From: Thermocaproicibacter sp036260805
GTDB lineage: Bacteria; Bacillota; Clostridia; Oscillospirales; Acutalibacteraceae
DNA: 64,000 nt
Assembly (NCBI GenBank): GCA_036260805.1
Contig: DATALZ010000014.1
Location: 89,428-153,427 of the forward strand
Reading direction: 5' to 3'
The notes under the pieces were generated by a model. It was not told the origin of the DNA, made no database searches, and saw only the letters and a program-made list of their open reading frames with translations. This document shows, piece after piece, positions 26,037 to 36,108 of this stretch; the stretch's first letter is position 1; each line of letters starts with the position of its first letter. Both the position numbers and the translations under genes were made by a program.

Positions 26037-27047
26037 TCAGTTTTGCTCTACGGGCATTTCGGCCCTTGCGTTCAGGTCGGGGCCGGCGGTGTGGCCGGCG
26101 AGAAACTCGTAGTATCCCTGCGCTCCAACCATAGCTCCGTTGTCTCCGCAGTAGGAAAGCTGCGGGCGGTAAAACTCCAGCCCGCGCTTTTTGCACTCGC
26201 TTTCCAGCGTGCGGCGTAAAAGTGAATTCGCGGAGACGCCGCCTGCAATGGCGAGCTTTTTTGCGCCGGTGTCGCGGGCCGCAAGAAAAAAGTTGCGGGT
26301 GAGGCAGTCCACAACGGCTTTTCGGTAAGAAGCGGCGAGGTCGGGTACATTTAAGGTTTCTCCGCGCTGCTGAGCATTGTGAATCAGGTTGATAATGTTC
26401 GTTTTCAGGCCCGAAAAGCTGAAGTCGTAAGGCGCTCCGTCTACGGAAGGACGCGGAAGTTTATACGCTTTAGCGTTGCCGTTTTCAGCAATTTTATCCA
26501 GTTCAACGCCGCCGGGGTAAGGAATCCCCATGGCACGCGCGGCTTTGTCGAACGCTTCGCCAGCAGCGTCGTCGCGGGTCCTGCCCAGAACGCGGAGCTT
26601 GGTATAATCCTGCACCTCAACAATATGCGTGTGGCCGCCCGAGACGACCAGGCATAAAAACGGGGGTTCCAGTTCCGGAAAAGTAATGTAGTTTGCCGCA
26701 ATGTGCGAACGGAGATGATGCACCGGTACGAGCGGTTTACCGCAAGCGAGCGAAAGTCCCTTCGCAAAATTCACTCCCACCAGAAGCGCGCCGATGAGCC
26801 CAGGCGCGTAGGTAACGGCAATCGCGTCAAGATCGTCAAGGCTTGTCCCCGCATCGGAAAGAGCCTTCCGCACAACCCCGACAATTGCCTCGCAGTGGCG
26901 GCGGGACGCAATTTCCGGCACAACTCCGCCATATAATTTATGTTCTTCCACCTGCGACGCGACCACGTTTGAAAGAACCGTCCGTCCGTTTTCCACAACG
27001 GCTGCGGCTGTTTCGTCACAGGAGCTTTCGATTCCGAGTATTTTCAT
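26037..27047 (-). CDS. tsaD: tRNA N6-threonylcarbamoyladenosine synthase subunit TsaD
   Basis: TsaD transfers the threonylcarbamoyl group to A37 of ANN-decoding tRNAs, with TsaB, TsaE and TsaC. The protein begins MKILGIESSCDETAAAVV, has the metal-binding HHLRSH motif near residue 110, and the ATPase-fold blocks LVVSGGHTHIV near 133, GEAFDKAARAMGIPYPGG near 162 and IAGGVSANSLLR near 265. Length of 336 is normal. ATG 27047 is chosen because the ASKHA fold starts there and AAGGATGG lies upstream. RimI is a few genes upstream on the same strand, a conserved neighbour; tsaB and tsaE are not in the window. Confidence 0.95.
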   Translation of the reverse strand: MKILGIESSCDETAAAVVENGRTVLSNVVASQVEEHKLYGGVVPEIASRRHCEAIVGVVRKALSDAGTSLDDLDAIAVTYAPGLIGALLVGVNFAKGLSLACGKPLVPVHHLRSHIAANYITFPELEPPFLCLVVSGGHTHIVEVQDYTKLRVLGRTRDDAAGEAFDKAARAMGIPYPGGVELDKIAENGNAKAYKLPRPSVDGAPYDFSFSGLKTNIINLIHNAQQRGETLNVPDLAASYRKAVVDCLTRNFFLAARDTGAKKLAIAGGVSANSLLRRTLESECKKRGLEFYRPQLSYCGDNGAMVGAQGYYEFLAGHTAGPDLNARAEMPVEQN

Positions 27048-27112
27048 TCTTATAACCATCCTTGTCTTTCTTTTGCTGCAGCAATTTTACATAATAGACC
27101 GGAAAGCAGAAC

Positions 27113-27145
27113 ATAATCTCCCCAGCCGAGAGCGGGGGAGATTAT
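27113..27145. repeat. Intergenic palindrome (family member 2)
   Basis: Arms ATAATCTCCCC (27113-27123) and GGGGAGATTAT (27135-27145) form an 11-bp perfect stem around a GCCGAGAGC-type core. No strong T-run follows on the minus strand, so termination for the upstream small gene is uncertain. It resembles the palindromes at 19185 and 57613. Confidence 0.55.
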
Positions 27146-27160
27146 AAAAACCGTACTAGT

Positions 27161-27364
27161 TTACAGTTTCGCATCGTCCGGAACATGGGCGGCGTTCTTT
27201 TTGCCATGCCCTATTTTACAGCCGATTCGCATGGAGAGGGAACCTCTATTATTGTTCCCGCACGTCAGAGTATATCCGTTTTTCGCAGGCGCCAGTAAAA
27301 AACCTACAATTATGCCTGCCATGAAAAAGATAAATTTCGTCAGCCATCTTTCCTTTTTCGTCAT
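27161..27364 (-). CDS. Small single-pass membrane protein, CGNNN paralog A
   Basis: The 67-residue protein has one membrane helix (about residues 10-28, FIFFMAGIIVGFLLAPAKNG) and then TLTCGNNN and a basic tail. It is paralogous to the next gene upstream: both share GIxIGFxxAPxKxG followed by CGNNN. The glycine-rich helix plus AP turn recalls YtxH-type proteins, but the length is far shorter. AGAGGAA lies eight bases before the ATG. Function unknown; it sits between rimI and tsaD, interrupting a neighbourhood that is often contiguous. Confidence 0.6.
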   Translation of the reverse strand: MTKKERWLTKFIFFMAGIIVGFLLAPAKNGYTLTCGNNNRGSLSMRIGCKIGHGKKNAAHVPDDAKL

Positions 27365-27390
27365 GCCAGATTCCTCTTCCCGTTCTTAAA

Positions 27391-27597
27391 TTATAATTCT
27401 TTTGAAACCGGAACCGGAGCAACATGTTTGCGGATCAGCCTCTTTTGCGTGTGGCTCAATTCTTCCGGTGAAACCATTGTGTTGTTGTTGCCGCAGGATA
27501 CGCTCATCCCTTCTTTAATGGGAGCGAACATAAAGCCGATGACAATGCCCATAAAAGTACAGGCGAGCGCCAGCAGACGCGCTTCACGCTTTGACAT
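27391..27597 (-). CDS. Small single-pass membrane protein, CGNNN paralog B
   Basis: A 68-residue product starting MSKREARLLALACTFMGIVIGFMFAP, with one helix and the downstream SVSCGNNN block, then an acidic-basic tail with HTQKRLIRKHVAPVP. It duplicates the gene that follows it, 26 bases away on the same strand, so the pair arose by tandem duplication. ATG 27597 follows AAAGGGG. An upstream ATG eight codons earlier is less likely because it precedes a weaker site. No family recognised. Confidence 0.6.
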   Translation of the reverse strand: MSKREARLLALACTFMGIVIGFMFAPIKEGMSVSCGNNNTMVSPEELSHTQKRLIRKHVAPVPVSKEL

Positions 27598-27667
27598 AAG
27601 ACTGCCCCTTTTCATTTTTATTCAATTAAGTTTATCCGGAGTAGACAAGTTCCCTTTTAAATGAAGC

Positions 27668-28123
27668 TTAATTATCCGGATGAAAATACAGGGTAAGAAT
27701 GAGAGCATCCTCGGCCGGCTGCCGGTAAAAACTAGGCCGCCTGCCCATCTCGCGGAATCCGAGCTTGCTGTAAAGCGCAATTGCGCCCGAATTGGAAGCG
27801 CGGACCTCAAGCGTGACAAAAGACGCGCGGTTTTCTTTTGCAAAATCAATCAGGTACCGCATAATAGCCTGTGCGATTCCCATTCTGCGGTATTCCGGGA
27901 ACACCGCGACATTGTCAATGTAACATTCATCCAGAACACAGTTCATGCCTGCGTAGCCTGCCGTTTTGCCGTCCAGCTCGGCTACGGCGAAAACCGCCGC
28001 GGGGTTTTCCAGCTCTGCAGCCAGTCCCGAACGCGTCCAGGGCTCCGAAAAGCAGACCCGCTCCAGCTCCGAAAGAGTATCCAAATGTCGTTCCGCCATT
28101 GGCACAATGCTTAATCCAGCCAT
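27668..28123 (-). CDS. rimI: Ribosomal protein alanine N-acetyltransferase
   Basis: RimI acetylates the N-terminal alanine of ribosomal protein S18. The GNAT fold is evident: LSIVPMAERHLDTLSELERVCFSEPWTRSGL at the N-terminus (RimI-specific FxxPW), the acetyl-CoA loop VFPEYRRMGIAQAIMRYLI near residue 75, LEVRASNSGAIALYSKLGFREMGRR near 105 with the conserved Asn-Tyr. Length of 151 is normal. It overlaps the upstream mannosyltransferase-like gene by 13 bases, so translation is coupled. TsaD follows after two small genes. Confidence 0.9.
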   Translation of the reverse strand: MAGLSIVPMAERHLDTLSELERVCFSEPWTRSGLAAELENPAAVFAVAELDGKTAGYAGMNCVLDECYIDNVAVFPEYRRMGIAQAIMRYLIDFAKENRASFVTLEVRASNSGAIALYSKLGFREMGRRPSFYRQPAEDALILTLYFHPDN

Positions 28124-29286
28124 CTGCGGCGCACCACTCTCTCAATTTTTTCATCCCGCGCAAGGTAAATGGTGCTGATTCCGACCCACAGCAGGCAGAA
28201 AAGCATCAGAACCGAGAGCACTTTGATGTTGATGAAGTGCGCATTGAACAGATTGTGGCAGACAACATAGGTGGAGCTAAGCACCGTGATAATCGGCACA
28301 TAGAATTTTTCCGGGAAGTAGAACGCATAAATCACCGTCAGGATATCCGCCGGGTAAAAATAACGTTCGTGCATATATGGCAGAATATATGGCACAAAAA
28401 GCACTGAAAGCAGCGACAGCGAAACAAGCATTTCTTCCGTCATGTCAAATTCCAGACGCCGGAAGTACAGCACTGCGGAAAGAGTCAGGATAACGGCGAG
28501 AATTGCAATAATGGTTCCGGCAAGCTCCGGCGTATGCTTGGGATACCAGACGGAAAGGTTCGGCAGAAACATGGAGATATCGCTGTACTGCCGCGCCTGA
28601 CGGAAATATACCGTCAGAAGATCCCAGAAATTGCGGCCCATCGCCGCCGCCGGAAGGATGGAAACAATGTATACGGCCGGGAAAATCAAAAGGCTGCGCC
28701 ACTTGATTTTATGTTTCAGAAGCATCAGAAGCAGGAAGGGCGCCAGAAAAACGGCCTGAAGCTTAAAGATAAAAGCAATGGAAAAGGCCGTAACGGCGGC
28801 ATATTGCCGGTCCGTAATGAGAAAATAAATACAGGCCAGCAGGGCGCCGGTGTAAATGGAATCGCACTGGCCCCAGGCGGCGGAGTTGAGAATCACACTC
28901 GGCAGGAGCAGAACCACAGCGTACGCAATTTCGCCCCAGAATTCCTCATACTTCAGCCTTACAAGCTTCATGGCAAAGTATGCCATAAGGATATCGGCTA
29001 AAAACGATAGCATTTTAATCAGGTAAATATCCCGAATGGGGAGATAGGTGAGCAGTGACAGAAGGTAAAAATAAGGGGGCATGTAGTCGCCGATTTTCAT
29101 TCCGATTGCGGAAAACCCTCCGTTGTATTTCAGCGTGGAGAACCATCCCTGCAGGAACTGGTGGTAGTCGCAGGATTCGAACGGCAGGAATTTCACGCGC
29201 GCGGCGAATGCGAGCACAGTGACGGCGATGAGGAACAGGATGCTTTCCGCCGTGACAAAATGGACAAATGCTTTCCGTTTGCTCAT
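28111..29286 (-). CDS. Gpi18-like polytopic mannosyltransferase family protein
   Basis: A 391-residue membrane protein with 9-10 helices. The block FESCDYHQFLQGWFSTLKYNGGF with its acidic DYxxF motif in the first external loop, then GDYMPPYFYLLSLL and AWGQCDSIYTGALLACIYFL, matches the COG5542/Gpi18-type lipid-sugar-dependent glycosyltransferases of Clostridia. Such enzymes add hexoses from polyprenyl-phosphate donors to exported acceptors. It precedes rimI with a 13-base overlap and follows rlmA by 36 bases on the same strand. Donor and acceptor are unknown. Confidence 0.8.
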   Translation of the reverse strand: MSKRKAFVHFVTAESILFLIAVTVLAFAARVKFLPFESCDYHQFLQGWFSTLKYNGGFSAIGMKIGDYMPPYFYLLSLLTYLPIRDIYLIKMLSFLADILMAYFAMKLVRLKYEEFWGEIAYAVVLLLPSVILNSAAWGQCDSIYTGALLACIYFLITDRQYAAVTAFSIAFIFKLQAVFLAPFLLLMLLKHKIKWRSLLIFPAVYIVSILPAAAMGRNFWDLLTVYFRQARQYSDISMFLPNLSVWYPKHTPELAGTIIAILAVILTLSAVLYFRRLEFDMTEEMLVSLSLLSVLFVPYILPYMHERYFYPADILTVIYAFYFPEKFYVPIITVLSSTYVVCHNLFNAHFINIKVLSVLMLFCLLWVGISTIYLARDEKIERVVRRRWLD

Positions 29287-29322
29287 TACAAGACCTTCCT
29301 TTCACTGTCAGCTATGAATATG

Positions 29323-30156
29323 CTAAAAATTACTGGTCTTTCGGTAGACTAAAAAATCGAACTCAATGCCGGTATCCAGCGATTCGGCTTCTTTCAGTTT
29401 TTCGCAGCCCTCTTTCGGGGTTTTCCAGTAGTAGGGCGTCATGGTAAACAGATTCTGCATGACTTCCGGGTCTGTCGTATGGATTTCTCCCTGTACGGCG
29501 ACGCGTTCCAGAAAGGTAAAACCCGCGTATTCGGTCTCACGGTGTTCGTTTTCGTACGGATTTTCATACAGAATTTTTTTCAGGCCGAACAGATGCTCTT
29601 CGCCGGGGACGGCAATAATCATAACACCGCCCGGTTTTGTCACGCGGTTCAGCTCTTCGGGGACAATCGGTGCAAACACGTTTGTTACAAGGTCTGCCGA
29701 TTCATCTAGAACCGGAATCCCGAACATGCTGCCAACCGCGAACGAAATGTTCCTGTATTTTTTTGCCGCGGCTTTTACCGCGAATTTTGAGATGTCGAAC
29801 CCGTAAATCCCGGCCTGCACGGAATGGCTTTCCAGAAATTCCGAGAGCCTGCCGGTGTAGTATCCTTCGCCGCAGCCTGCGTCCAGCACAACCGGATTCT
29901 CGCGCGGCAGGTATTTCAGGGTAAGTTCATTCAGCGCGTCGCTGAAAAGCGCGTAATACCCGGATTCAAGGAATTTGCGGCGTGACGCGACCATCTGCTT
30001 GTCGTCGCCCGGCATTTTGGAGTGCTTTTTATTGGGCGGCAGCAGGTAAACGTACCCTTCCGACGCAATGTCGTAACTGTGTCCGTTGGCGCAGCCGAAT
30101 GTTTTTTCATTCGGATTCAGCTGTCCGCCGCAGGCGGGGCAGGCAAAGATGCTCAT
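29323..30156 (-). CDS. rlmA: 23S rRNA guanine-N1 methyltransferase, RlmA family
   Basis: The N-terminal zinc finger (FACPACGG, then FGCANGHSYDIASEGYVYLL) and the SAM motif VVLDAGCGEGYYTGRL near residue 85 are the RlmA signature. The family methylates G745 (Gram-negative RlmA-I) or G748 (Gram-positive RlmA-II) in 23S rRNA helix 35; the Gram-positive RlmA-II role is expected but not proven. VTNVFAPIVPEELNRVTKPGG is the substrate-side motif. Length 277 is normal. It lies between polA and the mannosyltransferase gene on the same strand. Confidence 0.88.
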   Translation of the reverse strand: MSIFACPACGGQLNPNEKTFGCANGHSYDIASEGYVYLLPPNKKHSKMPGDDKQMVASRRKFLESGYYALFSDALNELTLKYLPRENPVVLDAGCGEGYYTGRLSEFLESHSVQAGIYGFDISKFAVKAAAKKYRNISFAVGSMFGIPVLDESADLVTNVFAPIVPEELNRVTKPGGVMIIAVPGEEHLFGLKKILYENPYENEHRETEYAGFTFLERVAVQGEIHTTDPEVMQNLFTMTPYYWKTPKEGCEKLKEAESLDTGIEFDFLVYRKTSNF

Positions 30157-30199
30157 GTTTCTGTGATTCCTTCCTTCGGCGAAGCTTCAAAGCAAAAGC

Positions 30200-32770
30200 C
30201 TAAGCTTTTGCTTCGTACCAGTTCTCACCGATTTTTGCGTCGGCCGTCATTGGAACGGCAAGGGACACGGCATTCTGCATCTCTTCCGTCAGTACGGACG
30301 CAGCCTTTAATGCTTCGTCAGCGGGAGATTCCACAATCAGTTCATCGTGTACCTGCAGAATCAGGCGTGATTTCATCTTTTCCCGTTCTAGACGCTTTTC
30401 CACGTGAATCATCGCGATTTTGATGATGTCCGCGGCGGTTCCCTGAATCGGCATGTTACGGGCGACGCGCTCGCCGAACGCGCGCAGATTGTGGTTGGAG
30501 CTGGCAAGCTCCGGCAGATAGCGCCTGCGGCCGAACATCGTTTCCACATAGCCTTTTTTCTTTGCGTCTTCCACCACGCGGTTCATGTATTCGTCAACGC
30601 CCGAGAAATGGGCAAGATAATCTGCAATATACTGTTTTGCCTCACGCATGGAAACCTTAATATCCTGCGAGAGCGAGAACGCGCCGATGCCGTACACGAT
30701 CCCGAAGTTGACCGCCTTGGCGCGGCTGCGCATCAGCGGGGTAACCATCTCTTCCGGCATATGGAATACCTGTGCTGCGGTGCGGCGGTGGATGTCATCG
30801 TTGTCGATAAATGCCTGAATCATGTTTTTGTCGTTGGCAACATGGGCGAGGACGCGCAGCTCAATCTGCGAGTAATCGGCGTCCACAAGAGCCCATCCGG
30901 GCCGGGCGACAAAGAACCGGCGCATCTCACGCCCGAGTTCCGTCCGCACGGGGATATTCTGCAGGTTCGGCTCCGTGGAGCTGATTCGCCCGGTGCGCGT
31001 TTCCGTCTGGTTAAAGCTGGAGTGGATTCTTCCGTCCGGAGCAACGACTTTGAGCAGCCCGTCGCAGTAGGTGGATTTGAGTTTTGTAAGAGTTCGGTAG
31101 GTGAGCACCAGCTCGATTGCCGGGCTTTCATACCGTAGCTTTTCCAGCGTGTCGGCGCTTGTGGACCAGCCGGTTTTCGTCTTTTTGCCGTGCTCAAGGC
31201 CAAGTTTTTCAAACAAAGCTTCGCCGAGCTGTTTCGGTGAGTTGATGTTGAATTCATACCCCACGGTATCGTAAACCTGCTGCTGAATCTCATTGATTTT
31301 TTCGTCCAGCTCCCCGCCGAACGATTTAATTCCGTCCGCATTGACGTCAAAGCCGACGTTTTCCATGCGGGCAAGAACCTGAGCGAGCGGGATTTCTATT
31401 TTATTTAAAAGGTCTGTCTGGCCGTTTTCAGCAATCTTCTGTTCCAGAGTATCCGCAAGCGCGGGCATGACGGCGGCGGACGCAACATCTTCGGGCAGGC
31501 CGTCCGGTACAGGAACACCGTATTCGCGCGCAAGGCGCAGCGGTTCGTAGCCGGAAGCGGACGGGTTCAGCAGATACCCGGCGAGCAAGGTGTCGAAAAC
31601 CAGGCCGCAGAGTTCCTCGCCCTGCGCGTCAAGCGCCGCGTACAGCGGCTTTACGTCGTGGGTGTTTTTGCGGATTCCCGCGTCGATGAAAATGGAGCGG
31701 ATGACTTCGGCGTCGTCCACGGTATGCATTGTGCCGTGAAGATTCATGGTAAGCGAAACGATTTTTCCTTTTTCCAGCTTCGCGGTGAAGTCTGCTCTTC
31801 CCGATTTTTTCAGGGCTTTCAGCAGTTCTGCGCCGTCGGTGCTGTCGGCGAGCGAAACACAGGCAGTTTCCGTTTCCGCCTGTTCCGGCTGCTCTTTCGG
31901 AGCGTCCAGACCGAGCTTGTCAATCAGTTTGAAGAATTCCAGCTTCGCCATCAGACGCGCCGCGGCAGCCTGATCCCGTTTCTGGGGGATGTACGATTTT
32001 AAGTCGGTATCAATTGGGGCGTTGGTGCAGATGGTTCCGAGTTTGCGCGAAAGGAAAGCGCTCTCTTTGCTCTGCGCCAGCTTTTGGCGCAGATTTTCGC
32101 GGATGTCCAGTTCGACGAGGTGGTCGTAGATATAATCAATATTGTGGTAGGCCTGAATCAACTGCCCCGCGCCCTTTGGGCCGATTCCCGCCACGCCGGG
32201 GATGCAGTCGGACGTATCACCCTGAATGGCCTTGATTTCAATCATTTCCTTCGGGGTGACGCCGTAATCCTCTTGAATCTTCGCCTCGTCGTAGACCGTG
32301 ACCTGCGGCTGCCCCATTTTGGTGGATGCAAGGCGCACCGTCACATGCGGGCCTACAAGCTGTAAGCTGTCGCGGTCGCCTGTGGCAAGCACGCATTCAC
32401 AGCAGCCGTCCTCGCAGGTTTTAGCCAGTGTGCCGAGAATATCGTCGGCCTCGTAGCCTTCGCATTCCACAAGGCGGTAGCCGAGGAGTTTCAAAAGCTC
32501 CTTCAGCGTGGGCATCTGCTGGGCAAGCTCCGGCGGCATACCCTTGCGGTTCGCTTTGTAGCCCGCATATTCCTGATGCCGGAAAGTGGGGGCGCGCATA
32601 TCAAAGGCGACGGCGACCGCGTCCGGGTTCGTTTCCGTCAGAAGCCGGTGGAAGATCGTCAGAAAGCCGTAAATACCGTTGGTAAAAAGGCCCTCTTTCG
32701 TGGTCAGCAGGCGGATTCCGTAGAACGCCCGGTTCAGTATGCTGTTGCCGTCCAATACCAGTAATTTCAT
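30200..32770 (-). CDS. polA: DNA polymerase I (5'-3' exonuclease and polymerase)
   Basis: The first ~290 residues form the 5'-3' exonuclease (LLVLDGNSILNRAFYGI, ATGDRDSLQLV, GDTSDCIPGVAGIGPKGA). Residues ~310-470 are the 3'-5' exonuclease-like domain, which lacks the DEDDy catalytic carboxylates, as in Bacillus-type enzymes. The polymerase has motif A VDADYSQIELRVLAHVAND, motif B RSRAKAVNFGIVYGIGAF and motif C QVHDELIVES. Total 856 residues. ATG 32770 follows GGGGG at good spacing; an upstream extension adds unrelated residues. It heads a minus-strand run continuing through rlmA to tsaD. Confidence 0.95.
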   Translation of the reverse strand: MKLLVLDGNSILNRAFYGIRLLTTKEGLFTNGIYGFLTIFHRLLTETNPDAVAVAFDMRAPTFRHQEYAGYKANRKGMPPELAQQMPTLKELLKLLGYRLVECEGYEADDILGTLAKTCEDGCCECVLATGDRDSLQLVGPHVTVRLASTKMGQPQVTVYDEAKIQEDYGVTPKEMIEIKAIQGDTSDCIPGVAGIGPKGAGQLIQAYHNIDYIYDHLVELDIRENLRQKLAQSKESAFLSRKLGTICTNAPIDTDLKSYIPQKRDQAAAARLMAKLEFFKLIDKLGLDAPKEQPEQAETETACVSLADSTDGAELLKALKKSGRADFTAKLEKGKIVSLTMNLHGTMHTVDDAEVIRSIFIDAGIRKNTHDVKPLYAALDAQGEELCGLVFDTLLAGYLLNPSASGYEPLRLAREYGVPVPDGLPEDVASAAVMPALADTLEQKIAENGQTDLLNKIEIPLAQVLARMENVGFDVNADGIKSFGGELDEKINEIQQQVYDTVGYEFNINSPKQLGEALFEKLGLEHGKKTKTGWSTSADTLEKLRYESPAIELVLTYRTLTKLKSTYCDGLLKVVAPDGRIHSSFNQTETRTGRISSTEPNLQNIPVRTELGREMRRFFVARPGWALVDADYSQIELRVLAHVANDKNMIQAFIDNDDIHRRTAAQVFHMPEEMVTPLMRSRAKAVNFGIVYGIGAFSLSQDIKVSMREAKQYIADYLAHFSGVDEYMNRVVEDAKKKGYVETMFGRRRYLPELASSNHNLRAFGERVARNMPIQGTAADIIKIAMIHVEKRLEREKMKSRLILQVHDELIVESPADEALKAASVLTEEMQNAVSLAVPMTADAKIGENWYEAKA

Positions 32771-32996
32771 TGTGTTCCCCCGCTTGAAAGTTATGGAAGT
32801 ATTATAGCACTTTCGGCAGAAAAAAATAAGTGTTATAATGGGACGCAGAGCGTCGTATTGCCAAAGGATGCTCCCAATCATCCAGAAGTCCAATTATGTG
32901 ATTTCGATGTATGCTGCAGTTAATCCAAAATCTGCTCTTAACTTTTATTATAACGGTTCAAAACGAATATCGAAATGAAAATCAAGGATGTTTACA

Positions 32997-33997
<1,001 letters not shown>

Positions 33998-34007
<10 letters not shown>

Positions 34008-34087
34008 AACAGTGCCGCTCCCATGAATACGCAGCCGAACAAAACCGTAACGGTAACGGGAAAAGCAGATTTTAATACTTTGTTCAC
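33998..34087 (-). pseudogene. Possible azlC remnant (N-terminal helix only)
   Basis: A minus-strand frame from GTG 34087 reads 29 residues ending at a TGA that overlaps the dusB stop region. The sequence LKSAFPVTVTVLFGCVFMGAALFYI resembles the first helix of AzlC-type branched-chain amino acid exporters (AFP-T-PV-GY-FLG). No azlC body or azlD follows. There is a GGAGA-like site, but 16 bases away. It could equally be a tiny membrane peptide. Similarity is from memory. Confidence 0.35.
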
Positions 34088-34158
34088 TTTTTTATGTTTG
34101 AAGTCTCCTGCGTTTTATGATAAATTTATTTATGCTGCAAATTGAAACAGAATAGGCT

Positions 34159-34704
34159 TTACTTTATATTTGAAAAATAATTGTCACGCGTTATGATATA
34201 GCATAGTTCATTCAGCTTTTCTCCGCGGTAGTTTGTAAATGATTCGCTTCGGGTTTGCTCGTATCGGAATCCGCATTTTTCAATGACCCGTTTGGAACGG
34301 CTGTTGAAAGGAAAGTGGGAGCAGGTTACAAAATCCAGCCCTGCTTCCTCAAAAGCGAATTTCAGAACCCTGCGGGCGGCTTCCGTCATCAGCCCGCGGC
34401 CCCAGTAGTCGAAAGACATCGCATAGCCCAGCATTTTCGCTTTCCCGGTCTCCGGCGGATAAAATTTGTCTGCCATCAGGCTGATGGAGCCGATCACCTT
34501 TTCATTCTCTTTCACCTGTATGGCCCAGGTATCCTGCGACTCCTGAAAGGAGTGCAGAATGCGAAGGCTTTCTCCTTTGTCGGTATGTGGGCCCCAGCCT
34601 GCGTTTGGGCCAACATTTGGGTTACAGGCATATTCAAAAAGATCATCCAGGTCGCTTTCCCGCCAGTCCCGCAGGAACAGGCGCTCTGTCTCCAGAGTTT
34701 GCAT
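34159..34704 (-). CDS. GNAT N-acetyltransferase, RimJ/RimL-like
   Basis: The protein opens METLETERLFLRDW-like (TLETERLFLRDWRESD) and has YACNPNVGPNAGW, KVIGSISLM and the acetyl-CoA region GYAMSFDYWGRGLMTEAARRVLKFAFEE near residue 100, followed by NSRSKRVIEKCGFRYE. That is the RimJ/RimL branch of GNATs, which acetylate ribosomal protein N-termini, antibiotics or small amines. The substrate is not readable. The 181-residue length is normal. No operon partner is visible. Confidence 0.82.
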   Translation of the reverse strand: MQTLETERLFLRDWRESDLDDLFEYACNPNVGPNAGWGPHTDKGESLRILHSFQESQDTWAIQVKENEKVIGSISLMADKFYPPETGKAKMLGYAMSFDYWGRGLMTEAARRVLKFAFEEAGLDFVTCSHFPFNSRSKRVIEKCGFRYEQTRSESFTNYRGEKLNELCYIITRDNYFSNIK

Positions 34705-34878
34705 GGGAATCCCTCCGCTTCTGAAAATTTGTTTCGTATTTTGAAGATTATAACACCGCAGACAATTCTTTTCAAACAGGTTAAAGCTTTGTTACATTAT
34801 AGATTTATGGTTGTATTATCGGTAGATTATATGGTATGATAATAATAATTTTCATTTATTTTGAGAGGAACTGCAAAT

Positions 34879-36045
34879 ATGAGCAATAAAGCCAAAAAAT
34901 ACATAGTGATTACTCTTGTGTTGGCGTTCTGCATTTCTGCTTTTACTTTCACCGCATTTGCTGAGGAAAGCCAGCAAATCACGAAGGAAACAACGTCCGG
35001 CACAGCAAGTACATCCACTCCGAATACGGGAAACTCAAGCTCGAGTTCCAGCAGTTCCGGCGGAACTTCCGCTCCAAGCAAACAAGGCACAGGCAGTTCC
35101 AGCTCTGACGGAACCGGCGGCGGTGTGACGCATGAATCGCAAAGCTCCACCGTTACGGTTGTATTTAATCTAAGCGGCGGCTCCGGAATGAGAAGCAGCG
35201 CGAGTGTTACGAAAGGCACTACGGTCTCAGAATTTAAAACGCCTTATAAAAAAGGATATAAGTTCGTTGCATGGATGGTCAACGGCACGGAAGTTTCTGG
35301 TTCCATGCCGATCAACAGCGATACAACCTTAACCGCAGAATGGGAAAAAGCTTCGGATGCAGCATCTTCCCAGGCGGCTAATTCGGTCGATACAAAGCAA
35401 AAAGAGATTGAAGAAGCGGCTAACCAGGCAAATCAGGCGGCCAGCGAGCCCGATACGCTTTCTTCGGAAGACTGGAATTCTCTGTTGAATTCCTCGGGCA
35501 GCTCCGACGTGAGCTCCGCCGTATCGTCTTCGCAGGCTTCTTCCGCGGCTCCGACTTCCACAGGCGGCTTTTCCACACTGCTGGCAATCGGCATTGCCTT
35601 AATTGTCCTTGGAGTTGCCGGCGTGGGAATTTTCATCTACCTGCAGTTTATTCATAACAAAGGCGGCAAGGGCGGCCACGGCGGTTCCGGTGGCCCCGGG
35701 AAACACAGTTCGAAAGACGATACCATTGTCTTTACCGATGTCAGTTCTTACAGCGACGGGAAAAAGCACGACGACTCCCAGGTAATTCGCAGTGTACGCC
35801 AGCCGAACCCGGCACCGAAAAAATCCCCTGTTTCGGACGATACCAAGCCGGTTCCGGTTCCAGCGGCGGCAAGGCCGAAGCCCCAGACAGCCGCTCCCGC
35901 GCCCGCACCGAAGAGCACAATGGCTCCGGAAGAACGCAGAGCGCAGTCCGAACAGAACCGTTACCTGAAAAAAGCGCAGGCCAAACCGGTCGATAGCGAT
36001 AAAAGCGACTTTGATTGGGAAAAGTTCTTTAACGAAGAAAAATAA
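34879..36045 (+). CDS. Type I membrane surface protein with one InlB/Listeria-Bacteroides repeat
   Basis: Domain order: signal peptide (1-30, SNKAKKYIVITLVLAFCISAFTFTAFAEE); Ser/Thr-rich stalk; one InlB_B-type repeat at about residues 93-148 (VVFNLSGGSGMRSSASV..KGYKFVAW..LTAEW); another low-complexity stalk; a transmembrane helix near 232-258; then a cytoplasmic tail of about 130 residues with Gly/His (KGGKGGHGGSGGPG), Pro/Ala and basic segments, ending in DFDWEKFFNEEK. Wall-anchor LPxTG is absent, so anchoring is by the helix. The long cytoplasmic tail is unusual for InlB-repeat proteins. AGAGGAA precedes the ATG. Confidence 0.72.
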   Translation: MSNKAKKYIVITLVLAFCISAFTFTAFAEESQQITKETTSGTASTSTPNTGNSSSSSSSSGGTSAPSKQGTGSSSSDGTGGGVTHESQSSTVTVVFNLSGGSGMRSSASVTKGTTVSEFKTPYKKGYKFVAWMVNGTEVSGSMPINSDTTLTAEWEKASDAASSQAANSVDTKQKEIEEAANQANQAASEPDTLSSEDWNSLLNSSGSSDVSSAVSSSQASSAAPTSTGGFSTLLAIGIALIVLGVAGVGIFIYLQFIHNKGGKGGHGGSGGPGKHSSKDDTIVFTDVSSYSDGKKHDDSQVIRSVRQPNPAPKKSPVSDDTKPVPVPAAARPKPQTAAPAPAPKSTMAPEERRAQSEQNRYLKKAQAKPVDSDKSDFDWEKFFNEEK

Positions 36046-36050
36046 AGAAA

Positions 36051-36081
36051 GCGGCCGAAACGGATTTTCCGTTTCGGCCGC
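36051..36081 (+). terminator. Terminator after the surface-protein gene
   Basis: A 13-bp perfect stem (GCGGCCGAAACGG with CCGTTTCGGCCGC), ATTTT loop and a CGTTTTG tail. Confidence 0.85.
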
Positions 36082-36108
36082 CGTTTTGTTATTCTGTGAC
36101 TTTCCGGG

